A DNA stretch of 10,175 nucleotides, from contig CAJUCB010000070.1 in the NCBI GenBank assembly GCA_910584805.1, positions 1 to 10,175 on the forward strand, read 5' to 3'. The position numbers and the translations under genes were made by a program. Source of the DNA: an uncultured Oscillospiraceae bacterium (GTDB lineage: Bacteria; Bacillota; Clostridia; Oscillospirales; Oscillospiraceae). This document shows positions 1 to 7,571 of this stretch, in pieces. Under the pieces are notes generated by a model. It searched no databases. It had not been told where the DNA came from and saw only the letters and a program-made list of their open reading frames with translations. Positions within the stretch are counted from its first letter, which is position 1, and the number at the start of each line of letters is the position of its first letter.

Positions 1-515
1 GGGCCAAGAACTCCATTGCGTTCGTCAGCAGCCGCAACCTGTTCCAGGGCATGGAGGGCAACCGCTTCAAGGCCGACGAGCCCATGAACCGGGCCATGCT
101 GGTGACGGTGCTCCACCGCTTGGAGAGCACCCCCGCCGCCGGTTCCGTCAGCTTTGATGATGTACCCGCCGACGGCTATTACGCCAACGCGGCCGCCTGG
201 GCAGCAGGCAAGGGCATCGTCACCGGCGATGCCAGCGGCTTCAACGGCCAGCGCAACATCACCCGCCAGGAGATGGCCGTGATGCTGTACCGCTACGTCC
301 AGACCATCCACGGCAACCAGGGTACCCTGGGCAGCTACGATGGCATGGACGGGGCAGAGGACGTGTCCTCTTGGGCCGCCCAGGCCATGGGCTGGGCTGT
401 GGGCTCCGGTATCATCCAGGGCGACAACAGCGGCAGCCTCAACCCCGGCGGTACCGCCACCCGTGGCGAGGTCGCCCAGATGCTGATGAATTTTGTATCG
501 CTCATCACCCAGTAA
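1..515 (+). CDS. SLH-domain surface protein, C-terminal part (5' truncated by window)
   Basis: The reading frame is open from base 3 and ends at a TAA at 513-515; the true start lies upstream. The visible ~170 residues are three tandem S-layer homology repeats. The first is partial and ends around FKADEPMNRAMLVTVLHRL. The second begins SFDDVP and contains WAAGKGIVTGD and ITRQEMAVMLYRY. The third is degenerate, with WAAQAMGWAVGSGIIQGD and ATRGEVAQMLMNF. A triplet of SLH repeats at the C terminus is the usual cell-wall anchor of Gram-positive surface proteins, binding secondary wall polymer outside the membrane. The cargo domain is not visible, so the function of the whole protein cannot be told. 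It could equally be an enzyme, adhesin or S-layer protein. It is separated from the glycine operon by a strong promoter and is probably unrelated to it. Confidence 0.93.
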   Translation, partial: AKNSIAFVSSRNLFQGMEGNRFKADEPMNRAMLVTVLHRLESTPAAGSVSFDDVPADGYYANAAAWAAGKGIVTGDASGFNGQRNITRQEMAVMLYRYVQTIHGNQGTLGSYDGMDGAEDVSSWAAQAMGWAVGSGIIQGDNSGSLNPGGTATRGEVAQMLMNFVSLITQ

Positions 516-521
516 GGGAGC

Positions 522-570
522 CTAAAATTTCCCCCTGATCCAGAAAAATCATTGACAGGGGAAATTTTGG
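522..570 (+). repeat. Inverted repeat after the SLH gene, overlapping the downstream -35 box
   Basis: CTAAAATTTCCCC (522-534) pairs with GGGGAAATTTTGG (558-570), giving 13 pairs with one G-T pair. CCCCTG/CAGGGG pairing continues inward after one bulged C. The loop is about 18-23 bases. The left arm lies 7 bases after the SLH stop codon and the right arm is followed by TTATT, so it may act as a poor intrinsic terminator for the SLH gene. Its inner right arm overlaps the -35 hexamer and the rest fills the spacer of the operon promoter, so it could instead be an operator. The sequence does not decide between these. Confidence 0.55.
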
Positions 571-580
571 TTATTATAAT
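552..580 (+). promoter_or_regulatory. Consensus sigma-A promoter of the glycine cleavage operon
   Basis: TTGACA at 552-557 and TATAAT at 575-580 are both perfect consensus hexamers with an ideal 17-base spacer. The local sequence is AT-rich in an otherwise GC-rich window. Transcription should start near 586-588, about 75 bases upstream of the first riboswitch aptamer. Strong constitutive initiation with downstream control by attenuation fits the riboswitch-terminator that follows. Confidence 0.92.
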
Positions 581-586
581 AGGAGC

Positions 587-660
587 GAAACAAAGTTGCC
601 TCCTGGCATCGCCCCGTCAGGAGACCAGCACAATGCGGGCACCATAACCACATATCATTC
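587..660 (+). other. 5' leader upstream of the glycine riboswitch, with a small hairpin
   Basis: This stretch lies between the predicted transcription start and the first aptamer. CTCCTG (600-605) can pair with CAGGAG (618-623) around a 12-base loop, a weak stem. No convincing coding sequence or ribosome-binding site is present. The role of the hairpin is unknown; it may only protect the transcript's 5' end. Confidence 0.4.
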
Positions 661-820
661 GGATGAGGAAACCGGGAGATCCCGCCCAGGCGGAGCCGAA
701 GGGGCTGCAAAAACTCTCAGGCAAAAGGACCGGTTTCGGACGAAACTCCGGAAAGCGAAGGACGCACCGAAGAGGCAATCCGCACCTGCGGAGAATCTTT
801 CAGGTTAAATTACGGGGGCA
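661..820 (+). promoter_or_regulatory. Tandem glycine riboswitch (two aptamers)
   Basis: Both aptamers show the conserved glycine-riboswitch motifs. In aptamer 1, P1 is GAAACCGG (668-675) with CCGGTTTC (730-737), and the core includes GCCGAAGGGGC (695-705) and CTCTCAGGCAAAAGGAC (714-730). In aptamer 2, P1 is CTCCG (746-750) with CGGGG (813-817), GAAAG (751-755) pairs with CTTTC (797-801), the core is CACCGAAGAGGCAA (765-778) followed by CTTTCAGG (797-804), and a variable stem TCCGC/GCGGA lies at 779-792. The short linker GGACGAAA (738-745) and the upstream GGATGAGG (661-668) resemble the leader-linker kink-turn elements known from tandem glycine riboswitches. The switch sits directly upstream of glycine cleavage genes. 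Binding should be sensed cooperatively or by aptamer dimerisation, as known for this class. Confidence 0.95.
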
Positions 821-859
821 CGGTATTTGGCATACGCCAAATATGGTGCCTCCGTTTTT
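812..859 (+). terminator. Riboswitch-controlled intrinsic terminator (glycine ON switch)
   Basis: A 20-position stem joins 812-831 to 836-855, with one G-G mismatch and two G-U pairs, a 4-base loop and a T5 run at 855-859. The 5' foot of the stem (CGGGG, 813-817) is also the 3' strand of aptamer 2 P1, so the two structures exclude each other. Without glycine the terminator forms. With glycine, P1 holds the foot and transcription reads through into gcvT. This is the standard logic of glycine riboswitches that control by termination; the direction of the switch is inferred from the base pairing. Confidence 0.92.
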
Positions 860-872
860 GTTATCCCAACCA

Positions 873-887
873 CTTGCATGCTGCAAG
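873..887 (+). other. Small hairpin just upstream of the gcvT ribosome-binding site
   Basis: CTTGCA (873-878) pairs with TGCAAG (882-887) around a 3-base loop. It ends four bases before the AAGGAG of gcvT (891-896). It may expose or space the ribosome-binding site in read-through transcripts, or may mean nothing. Confidence 0.35.
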
Positions 888-905
888 GAAAAGGAGTGAA
901 TCGTT

Positions 906-1994
906 ATGGAACGGAAAACCCCGCTTTATGACATCCACGTGGCCGAGGGCGGCAAGATCGTGCCCTTTGCCGGCTACCTGCTGCCGGTTCAGTACGGCAG
1001 TGGGGTGATCAAGGAGCACATGGCTGTGCGGCAGCAGGCCGGGCTCTTCGACGTCTCCCACATGGGGGAAATCCTCTTTACCGGCCCCACGGCCCTAGCC
1101 AGCCTGAACCACCTGCTGACCAATGATTACAGCAATATGCCTGTGAACAAGGTCCGCTACGGCGTGATGTGCAACCCCCAGGGGGGCACCATCGACGACC
1201 TGGTGGTGTACAAGTTCGGGGAAGAGGCCTACCTGGCCGTGGTCAACGCCTCCAACCGGGAGAAGGATTACGCCCACATGGCCGCCAACGTCTTGGATGG
1301 GACCAAGTGTGAGGATATCTCCGACTCCGTGGCCCAGTTGGCCCTCCAAGGCCCCAAGGCCCCGGCAATCCTGAAAAAGCTGCTGCCGGAGGACCAGGTG
1401 CCCAAGGGCTATTATACCGCCCTGCCCAACGTGGAGATTCAGGGCATGAAGTGCCTGATTTCCCGCACCGGCTACACCGGTGAGCTGGGCTATGAGATTT
1501 ACACCTCCAACGAGAATGCCCCCAAGCTGTGGAAGCTCCTGCGGGAGACCGGCGAGGAATTTGGCCTCATCCCCTGCGGCCTGGGGGCCCGGGATACCCT
1601 CCGCCTGGAAGCCGCCATGCCCCTGTACGGCCACGAGATGGACGAGACCATCACCCCCTTGGAAGCCGGCCTGGACTTTGGCGTCAAGCTGAACAAGGCG
1701 GAGTTCATCGGCAGGGAGGCCTTGGTGTCCGCCGGTGCCCCCCAGCGGGTCCGCATCGGCCTGGAAGTCACCGGCCGGGGCATCGTCCGGGAGCGGCAGG
1801 CGGTGTTTGCAGGGGGAGAGAAGATCGGCGTGACCACCTCCGGTACCCACTGCCCCTACCTGGGCAAGGCCGTTGCCATGGCCCTGGTGGACGCCCAGCA
1901 CACTGCCCCTGGCACGGAAGTGGAGGTAGACGTCCGGGGCCGCAAGGTGGCGGCCAAGATCATCCCCCTGCCCTTCTACACCAGAGGGAAATAA
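906..1994 (+). CDS. gcvT: Aminomethyltransferase, glycine cleavage system T protein
   Basis: This 362-residue protein has the normal length of the T protein, which moves the methylene carbon from aminomethyl-lipoyl-H protein to tetrahydrofolate and releases ammonia (cytoplasm). Family motifs run in order: GLFDVSHMGEI near residues 46-56; GGTIDDLVV near 93-101, whose aspartates (97/98) match the family's catalytic region; NASNREKDY near 115; the LALQGPKA segment; SRTGYTGELGYEIY near 187-200; and RDTLRLEAAMPLYGHE with TPLEAGL in the folate-binding core. The ATG start is supported by AAGGAG at 891-896, nine bases upstream. It is the first gene behind the glycine riboswitch and is followed after 63 bases by gcvH, the usual clostridial order T-H-PA-PB. 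No missing key residues were seen. Confidence 0.97.
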   Translation: MERKTPLYDIHVAEGGKIVPFAGYLLPVQYGSGVIKEHMAVRQQAGLFDVSHMGEILFTGPTALASLNHLLTNDYSNMPVNKVRYGVMCNPQGGTIDDLVVYKFGEEAYLAVVNASNREKDYAHMAANVLDGTKCEDISDSVAQLALQGPKAPAILKKLLPEDQVPKGYYTALPNVEIQGMKCLISRTGYTGELGYEIYTSNENAPKLWKLLRETGEEFGLIPCGLGARDTLRLEAAMPLYGHEMDETITPLEAGLDFGVKLNKAEFIGREALVSAGAPQRVRIGLEVTGRGIVRERQAVFAGGEKIGVTTSGTHCPYLGKAVAMALVDAQHTAPGTEVEVDVRGRKVAAKIIPLPFYTRGK

Positions 1995-2057
1995 GCCCCA
2001 CTCCTGGGGTACACTAGTATAAACAAAAAAACATTGGAAGCAATGGAGGAAACCATC

Positions 2058-2441
2058 ATGTCTAACATTCCCGCCGAACTGAAGTACAGCAAGTCCCACG
2101 AGTGGATCAAGGAGGAGAACGGGGTCTTTACCATTGGCCTCACCGACTATGCCCAGAGCGCCCTGGGTGACATTGTGTTCATCAACCTGCCGGAGGAGGC
2201 GGACAACGTCAAAGCTGGGGAGTCCTTCTCCGACGTGGAGTCCGTAAAAGCCGTCTCTGACGTGTTCTCCCCTGTCACCGGGGCCGTCACAGCCGTCAAT
2301 GAGGACCTGCTGGACAACCCCGCCCTGGTGAACGAGTCCCCCTATGAAGCTTGGCTGATCCAGGTCAGCGATGTCAGCGACACCGAGGAGCTCTTGGACG
2401 CGGAGGGCTACGCGGCTGTGGTGGCCGCAGAGGAGGCGTAA
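2058..2441 (+). CDS. gcvH: Glycine cleavage system H protein (lipoyl carrier)
   Basis: The 127-residue protein is the lipoylated shuttle that carries the aminomethyl group between P and T and is reoxidised by L protein. The N terminus MSNIPAELKYSKSHEWI and the central GLTDYAQSALGDIVFI are typical. ESVKAVSD places the lipoyl lysine at residue 64, the standard position. I chose the ATG at 2058 because TGGAGGA (2044-2050) is seven bases upstream and the family begins here; in-frame starts at 2034 (TTG) and 2043 (ATG) would translate through the ribosome-binding site. It follows gcvT by 63 bases and precedes gcvPA by one base. The lipoyl lysine is presumably modified by the lplA product encoded in the same operon (inference). 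Confidence 0.96.
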   Translation: MSNIPAELKYSKSHEWIKEENGVFTIGLTDYAQSALGDIVFINLPEEADNVKAGESFSDVESVKAVSDVFSPVTGAVTAVNEDLLDNPALVNESPYEAWLIQVSDVSDTEELLDAEGYAAVVAAEEA

Positions 2442-2442
2442 G

Positions 2443-3759
2443 ATGGGCAGCTATATTCCCGCCACAGGGGAAGAACGGCAAGCCATGCTCCAGGCCATCG
2501 GCCTGGCCTCCACCGACCAGCTCTTTGACGTGGTCCCCGCCTCTGTCCGGGTCAAGGCCCTGGACCTGCCGGAGGGGCTCAGCGAGTTGGAGGTCAGCCA
2601 GGAAATGGCCGGGATGGCCAGCAAGAACCGGGTGTTCCAGCATGTTTTCCGGGGCGCCGGGGCTTACCGCCACTATATCCCCTCCATCGTAAAGACGGTG
2701 ACAAACAAGGAGGAGTTCCTCACCGCCTACACCCCCTACCAGGCGGAGATCAGCCAGGGGGTGTTGCAGTCCATTTTTGAGTACCAGACCCAGATCTGTG
2801 AGCTCACCGGCATGGACGTCTCCAACGCTTCGGTCTACGACGGGGCGGTGGCCGCCGCTGAGGCTGTCTTTATGTGCCAGGAGCGCAAGCGCAGCGGTGT
2901 GATTGTCTCCGGTGCCGCGGACCCCCAGACCCTGGCGGTGATCCAGACCTATTGTGAGAGCCGGGAGGTACCGGTGACGGTCCTGCCTGTGGACGGCTGT
3001 GCCACCGACCCCGCTGCCCTGAAGGCCGTGCTGGCCCAAGATACCGCCGCCGTCTATGTCCAGAGCCCCAACTACTACGGGGTCTTGGAGGATATGGAGG
3101 CCTTGGTGGCCGCTGCCCATGAGGCGGGGGCCAAGGTCATCATGGGGGCGAACCCCATCTCCCTGGGCCTCTTAAAAACCCCCGGGGAGTACGGCGTGGA
3201 TATCGCCGTAGGCGAGGGCCAACCCTTGGGGATGCCCCTGTCCTTTGGCGGCCCCTATCTGGGCTTTATGGCCTGCAAGCAGGCCATGATGCGTAAGCTC
3301 CCCGGACGGATCGTCGGGGAGACCACCGACGCGGAGGGCCGCCGCTGCTTCGTGCTGACCCTGCAAGCCCGGGAACAGCACATCCGCCGGGAGAAGGCCT
3401 CCTCCAACATCTGCTCCAACGAGGCCTTGTGCGCCATGACCGCCTCGGTGTACCTGGCAGCCATGGGCCCCCGGGGCCTGCGCCAGGTGGCGGAGAGCTG
3501 CGCCGCCCATGCCCATTACCTGGCTGGGGAATTGGCCAAGCTGGGCTTTGCCCTGCGCAGTGGAGAGAAGCCCTTCTTCCATGAATTTCTCACCAGCAGC
3601 CCTGTGGAGCCGGAGAAGCTCCGCGCCGTCTTGGAGGCCCAGGGCATCCTGGGGGGCCTGCCGGTGGAGGGCGGGGTCCTGTGGTGCTGCACAGAGCTCA
3701 ACACCAAGGCTGACATGGATAAGCTCATCGCTGTCATTGGGGAGGTGCTGGGAAGATGA
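2443..3759 (+). CDS. gcvPA: Glycine dehydrogenase (decarboxylating) subunit 1, P protein N-terminal half
   Basis: The 438-residue product matches the alpha subunit of the two-subunit P protein of Gram-positive bacteria, archaea and Thermotoga-type systems. Together with GcvPB it decarboxylates glycine and loads the aminomethyl group onto lipoyl-H. Recognisable segments are MGSYIPATGEERQAML at the start, FRGAGAYRHYIPSIV, TAYTPYQAEISQGVLQ, IFEYQTQICELTGMDVSNAS, SPNYYGVLED, the SFGGPYLGF strand and REQHIRREKASSNICSNEAL near the end of the core. The ATG at 2443 is supported by AGAGGAGG (2429-2436 region) inside the gcvH tail. A longer in-frame extension back to 2371 has no family match and lies within gcvH. 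The last codons overlap gcvPB by four bases (ATGA), implying translational coupling and 1:1 output of the two subunits. Confidence 0.96.
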   Translation: MGSYIPATGEERQAMLQAIGLASTDQLFDVVPASVRVKALDLPEGLSELEVSQEMAGMASKNRVFQHVFRGAGAYRHYIPSIVKTVTNKEEFLTAYTPYQAEISQGVLQSIFEYQTQICELTGMDVSNASVYDGAVAAAEAVFMCQERKRSGVIVSGAADPQTLAVIQTYCESREVPVTVLPVDGCATDPAALKAVLAQDTAAVYVQSPNYYGVLEDMEALVAAAHEAGAKVIMGANPISLGLLKTPGEYGVDIAVGEGQPLGMPLSFGGPYLGFMACKQAMMRKLPGRIVGETTDAEGRRCFVLTLQAREQHIRREKASSNICSNEALCAMTASVYLAAMGPRGLRQVAESCAAHAHYLAGELAKLGFALRSGEKPFFHEFLTSSPVEPEKLRAVLEAQGILGGLPVEGGVLWCCTELNTKADMDKLIAVIGEVLGR

Positions 3760-5192
3760 AACTGTTGTTTGAACGGAGCCGTTCCGGCCGGGGCAGTACC
3801 CTGCTGCCTGCCTGCGATGTCCCGGCGGTGGACTTTGACCAAAGCCTCCTGCGCACTGCCCCCCCGCGGCTGCCGGAGATTTCCGAGATCGACTTGGGCC
3901 GCCACTATACCGAGCTGGCCAAGCAGACCCACGGGGTCAACGATGGCTTTTATCCCCTGGGCTCCTGCACCATGAAATACAACCCCCGGGTGAACGAGGA
4001 AGCCGCGGCCCTGCCCGGCTTCACCCAGGTCCATCCCCTACAGCCCCAGGAGACGGTCCAGGGGGCCTTGGAGGTGCTCCACAGGGCGGAAACGCTGTTG
4101 TGTGAGATCACCGGCATGGATGCCATGAGCTTCCAGCCTGCCGCCGGGGCCCATGGGGAATACACCGGCCTGCTGCTCATCCGCAAATACCACCAGTCCA
4201 AGGGCGACACCGCCCGGACGAAGATTATTGTCCCGGACTCCGCCCACGGCACCAACCCCGCCTCCGCCACCATGGCGGGCTTCAAGGTGGTCTCTGTGCC
4301 CTCCAATGAGGCGGGCGGGGTGGACTTGGACGCCCTGCGCAAGGCCGTAGGCCCCGACACCGCCGGCCTGATGCTCACCAACCCCAACACCGTAGGCCTC
4401 TTTGACACCAATATCCTGGAAATCACCCAGATTGTCCACGATGCCGGGGGCCTGTGCTACTACGACGGGGCTAACCTCAACGCCGTCATGGGCCACGTCC
4501 GCCCCGGGGATATGGGCTTTGACTGCGTCCACCTGAACCTCCACAAGACCTTCTCCACCCCCCACGGCGGCGGTGGACCTGGCAGTGGCCCCGTGGGCTG
4601 CAAGGCCATGCTGGAACCCTTCCTGCCTGCCCCCAGGGTAAAGGCGGTAGACGGGATGTATTCCTTTGATACCCCCCAGCGGACCATGGGGCAGGTCCGG
4701 GGCTTTTATGGTAACTTCCTGGTGGTGGTGAAGGCCCTGGCCTACCTCATCACCCTGGGGAAGGAGGGCATCCCCGAGGCCTCCGCCGGGGCGGTGCTCA
4801 ACGCCAACTACCTGATGAAAAAGCTGATGGGCCATTATGATATGGCCTACCATACCCTGTGTATGCACGAGTTCGTCATGACCCTCCAAGGCCTGGCCCG
4901 GGACAGCGGCGTCACCGCCATGGACGTGGCCAAGCGCCTGCTGGATTTTGGTATCCATCCCCCCACCATGTACTTCCCCTTGATTGTCCACGAGGCCCTC
5001 ATGGTGGAGCCCACAGAGACGGAGAGCCCGGAGACCTTGGACCAGGCGGCCCAGGCCTTCCTGGATATCCTGGCCGAGGCCAAGGCCGACCCGGAAAGCC
5101 TCCACCATGCCCCCCACCACTGCCCCATCGGCCGTCCCGACGAGGTCACGGCTGCCCGGGACCCCATCCTGCGCTACGGCTTTGCAGAGTGA
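3756..5192 (+). CDS. gcvPB: Glycine dehydrogenase (decarboxylating) subunit 2, P protein C-terminal half
   Basis: This 478-residue PLP-binding subunit is of normal length for GcvPB. The N-terminal region carries FYPLGSCTMKYNPRVNE, a hallmark of the family. The PLP pocket includes PDSAHGTNPASA, LTNPNTVGLF, YYDGANLNA and the Schiff-base lysine K264 in HLNLHKTFSTPHGGGGPG. It acts with GcvPA in the cytoplasm to decarboxylate glycine. The start ATG overlaps the gcvPA stop in an ATGA, so translation is probably coupled. The gene ends 24 bases before lplA. Confidence 0.97.
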   Translation: MKLLFERSRSGRGSTLLPACDVPAVDFDQSLLRTAPPRLPEISEIDLGRHYTELAKQTHGVNDGFYPLGSCTMKYNPRVNEEAAALPGFTQVHPLQPQETVQGALEVLHRAETLLCEITGMDAMSFQPAAGAHGEYTGLLLIRKYHQSKGDTARTKIIVPDSAHGTNPASATMAGFKVVSVPSNEAGGVDLDALRKAVGPDTAGLMLTNPNTVGLFDTNILEITQIVHDAGGLCYYDGANLNAVMGHVRPGDMGFDCVHLNLHKTFSTPHGGGGPGSGPVGCKAMLEPFLPAPRVKAVDGMYSFDTPQRTMGQVRGFYGNFLVVVKALAYLITLGKEGIPEASAGAVLNANYLMKKLMGHYDMAYHTLCMHEFVMTLQGLARDSGVTAMDVAKRLLDFGIHPPTMYFPLIVHEALMVEPTETESPETLDQAAQAFLDILAEAKADPESLHHAPHHCPIGRPDEVTAARDPILRYGFAE

Positions 5193-5216
5193 GCCGGGGA
5201 GATAGGAGGCCCACGC

Positions 5217-6200
5217 ATGCTTCGTAACTTGTATGTGCTTGACAACCGGAACACGGACCCCCGCCACAACCTGGCCTTGGAGGAATACCTCCTGCACCAG
5301 GTGAAGCCCGGGCAATGTATCCTCTACCTGTGGCAAAACCAGCGCACCGTGGTCATCGGGCGCAACCAACATGCAGCCAACGAATGCCGCGTCCAGGCAC
5401 TGGAAGCAGACGGCGGACAGCTTGTCCGCCGTCTGTCTGGTGGTGGGGCGGTGTATCACGACCTGGGGAATTTAAATTTCACCTTCTTAACCGCCCGCCG
5501 GGACTACGATGTGGAGAAGCAGACGGAGACCATCCTTCAGGCGGTGCGCGCCCTGGGCATCCCTGCGGAGAAGAACGGGCGCAATGACCTTACAGTCCAG
5601 GGGGGGAAGTTTTCCGGCCACGCCTATTACCGTTCTGGGGAGCAGTGTTACCACCACGGGACCCTGATGGTGTCGGTGGACCTGTCCCCCTTGGAGCGCT
5701 ATTTGAACGTCTCCCCCCTGAAGCTGCAAGCCAAGGGGGTCGCTTCGGTACGGGCCCGGGTGGTAAATTTGCAGGCGTTTCATCCTGGGCTGACCATGGA
5801 GGAATTGCGCCAGGCGTTGATTGCGGCCTTTGCCCAGGTTTACGGCCTGCCTGTGCAAGCCCTCACTGAGGATGATTTGGACGGGGAAGCTCTGGCCCAG
5901 GGCATCGCCCGCTTTTCCGACCCGGCTTGGACCTACGGGGATACACGGCCCTTGGAAACCAGCCGGGAGGCCTGTTTCCCCTGGGGCATCCTGCGGCTGG
6001 ACTATAGCCAGGAGGAGGGCGTTTTGCGCCAGGTGGCCCTGTGGTCCGACGGCTTGGAGACGGAATTTTTGACCCAGGTGCCGGAGGCCTTGCGGGGTTG
6101 TCCCCGGCAGGCGGAGGCGGTGCGCCAGAGGCTTCTGGCCCTGCCTGGGGCCGGGGAGGATATGATCGAGAGCATCCTGACATTGCTTATGGAGGAATGA
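5217..6200 (+). CDS. lplA: Lipoate-protein ligase A
   Basis: The 327-residue protein fits LplA with both the catalytic domain and the ~80-residue C-terminal accessory domain. It activates free lipoate with ATP and attaches it to a lysine of carrier proteins. Visible motifs are NLALEEYLL near residue 20, the RRLSGGGAVYHD lipoyl/nucleotide loop starting at residue 71, NLNFTF, and the catalytic-type lysine K131 in GGKFSGHAYY, followed by HGTLMVSVDL. AGGAGG (5204-5209) lies seven bases before the ATG. Its place between gcvPB and lpdA suggests that it mainly serves GcvH. No lipA or lipB is visible in the window, consistent with scavenging of lipoate, but this cannot be concluded from 10 kb. Confidence 0.94.
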   Translation: MLRNLYVLDNRNTDPRHNLALEEYLLHQVKPGQCILYLWQNQRTVVIGRNQHAANECRVQALEADGGQLVRRLSGGGAVYHDLGNLNFTFLTARRDYDVEKQTETILQAVRALGIPAEKNGRNDLTVQGGKFSGHAYYRSGEQCYHHGTLMVSVDLSPLERYLNVSPLKLQAKGVASVRARVVNLQAFHPGLTMEELRQALIAAFAQVYGLPVQALTEDDLDGEALAQGIARFSDPAWTYGDTRPLETSREACFPWGILRLDYSQEEGVLRQVALWSDGLETEFLTQVPEALRGCPRQAEAVRQRLLALPGAGEDMIESILTLLMEE

Positions 6201-6203
6201 CCC

Positions 6204-7571
6204 ATGAAGTTTGATATTGCCATCATCGGCGGCGGCCCTGGGGGCTATACCGCTGCGGAGAAAGCGGTCAAGGCAGGATTCCAGGTGGTCCTGTTTGAGA
6301 AAGAGGAGCTGGGAGGGACCTGCCTGAACCGGGGCTGCATGCCCACCAAGGCCCTGCTCCACAGTGCGGAGACCTATGCCTCCCTGGGCCACGCCCAGGC
6401 CCTGGGCATCCAGGCCCAGGCCATCACCTATGACTTTGCCGCCATGCACCGGCGCAAGGACGAGGTGGTGGGCGCCCTGCGCCACGGGGTGGAAAAGCTC
6501 ATGAAAGCCAATCAGATTACCGTGGTCTCCGGCCAGGCCCAGATCGAAAAAGCTGGGATCATTGGCTGCAATGGGGAGACCTATGAGGTGGAGGATATCA
6601 TCATCGCCACCGGCTCCCAGGTGGCCTATCCTCCCATCCCCGGCATTGACCTGCCTGGCGTCTGGAACAGCCGGGACATCCTAGAGGGGGGCGGGCAAAA
6701 CTTCGACTCCCTGGTCATCGTCGGCGGCGGCGTGGTGGGGGTGGAGTGCGCCACCCTCTACCGCTGCCTGGGCTGTGAGGTGACGGTACTGGAAGCCGCC
6801 GACCACATCCTACCCTTCATGGACAGGGAGATCGCCCAGCGCTTGACCATGATTTTGAAAAAGCAGGGGGTCACAGTGGAGGCCAAGGCCAGCGTCCAGA
6901 AGATCGAAGGGACGCCTGGGGCTATGCAGCTTACCTACACCGACAAGAAGGGCGTGGAGCACACGGTAAGCGCCCAAGGGGTTCTGGCTGCCGCCGGACG
7001 AAAGGCCAACCTGGACGGCCTGTTCGGGCCGGGCTTTTCCCTGGACTTGGAGCGGGGGGCCATTGTGGGTGATGCAGATGGCCGCACCAGTGTCCCCCAT
7101 GTCTATGTCATCGGGGACGCCAAGGCCCGGAACATCCAACTGGCCCATGTGGCCAGCGCCCAGGGGGAGAACACTGTGGCGGTGATTGCCGGGAAGCAGC
7201 CGCCCCTGGACATGTCCGTGGTGCCCAGCTGTGTCTATACCAACCCGGAGATCGCCTCCGTAGGCCTCACCGAGGAGAGGGCCAAAGCAGATGGGGTTTC
7301 CGTCAAAACTGGAAAATATCTCACTGGTGCCAACGGCAAGTGCCTCATCGAGGGCACAGAGAGCGGCTATGTAAAGCTGGTCACAGACAGCGCCAGCGGG
7401 AAGCTGCTGGGGGCCCAGCTGGTTTGCCCCCGGGCCACAGATATGGTGGGGGAGTTGACCCTTGCCATCCAGAAGGGCCTTACGGCGGATGAGCTGTCTG
7501 CCGTCATCCACCCCCACCCCACCTTCAGTGAAATGCTGTTCGGCGCGGCTGAGGGGTTGCGGCAGCTATGA
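6204..7571 (+). CDS. lpdA: Dihydrolipoyl dehydrogenase, L protein (E3)
   Basis: The 455-residue flavoprotein reoxidises dihydrolipoyl-H protein and passes electrons to NAD+. It has the FAD-binding GGGPGGYTAAE at residues 9-19, the redox disulfide C40/C45 in GGTCLNRGCMPTK, the NAD-binding GGGVVGVECA, the second FAD motif VYVIGDAK, and the C-terminal active-site pair H438/E443 in HPHPTFSE. There is no N-terminal lipoyl domain. GGAGG at 6191-6195 precedes the ATG by eight bases, inside the end of lplA, whose stop is three bases before this start. The location makes it the L protein dedicated to glycine cleavage, although E3 can be shared with 2-oxoacid dehydrogenases. The stop overlaps the start of the next gene (ATGA). 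Confidence 0.96.
   Translation: MKFDIAIIGGGPGGYTAAEKAVKAGFQVVLFEKEELGGTCLNRGCMPTKALLHSAETYASLGHAQALGIQAQAITYDFAAMHRRKDEVVGALRHGVEKLMKANQITVVSGQAQIEKAGIIGCNGETYEVEDIIIATGSQVAYPPIPGIDLPGVWNSRDILEGGGQNFDSLVIVGGGVVGVECATLYRCLGCEVTVLEAADHILPFMDREIAQRLTMILKKQGVTVEAKASVQKIEGTPGAMQLTYTDKKGVEHTVSAQGVLAAAGRKANLDGLFGPGFSLDLERGAIVGDADGRTSVPHVYVIGDAKARNIQLAHVASAQGENTVAVIAGKQPPLDMSVVPSCVYTNPEIASVGLTEERAKADGVSVKTGKYLTGANGKCLIEGTESGYVKLVTDSASGKLLGAQLVCPRATDMVGELTLAIQKGLTADELSAVIHPHPTFSEMLFGAAEGLRQL

Noticed and set aside
596..899. Short open frames on the plus strand across the riboswitch
   Set aside because: The bases are fully explained by the conserved aptamer and terminator structure; no ribosome-binding site fits.
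1996..2023. CCCCA/TGGGG hairpin and TATAAA in the gcvT-gcvH gap as attenuator or internal promoter
   Set aside because: The stem is only five pairs without a T run, and there is no -35 at the proper distance from the TATAAA at 2018-2023.
1095..2099. 334-codon open frame on the minus strand opposite gcvT
   Set aside because: Shadow of gcvT codon bias; no ribosome-binding site or recognisable domain.
2371..2442. N-terminal extension of gcvPA reaching back into gcvH
   Set aside because: The extension is Arg/Trp-rich out-of-frame gcvH sequence; the ATG at 2443 has a good ribosome-binding site and begins the family's conserved N terminus.
4038..5459. 473-codon open frame on the minus strand opposite gcvPB and lplA
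   Set aside because: It lies antisense to two clearly identified genes, has low-complexity Gly/His/Val-rich content typical of GC-rich shadow frames, and shows no family motif.
5487..6485. 332-codon open frame on the minus strand opposite lplA and lpdA
   Set aside because: Spans the junction of two well-supported genes in the opposite direction and has no recognisable domain.
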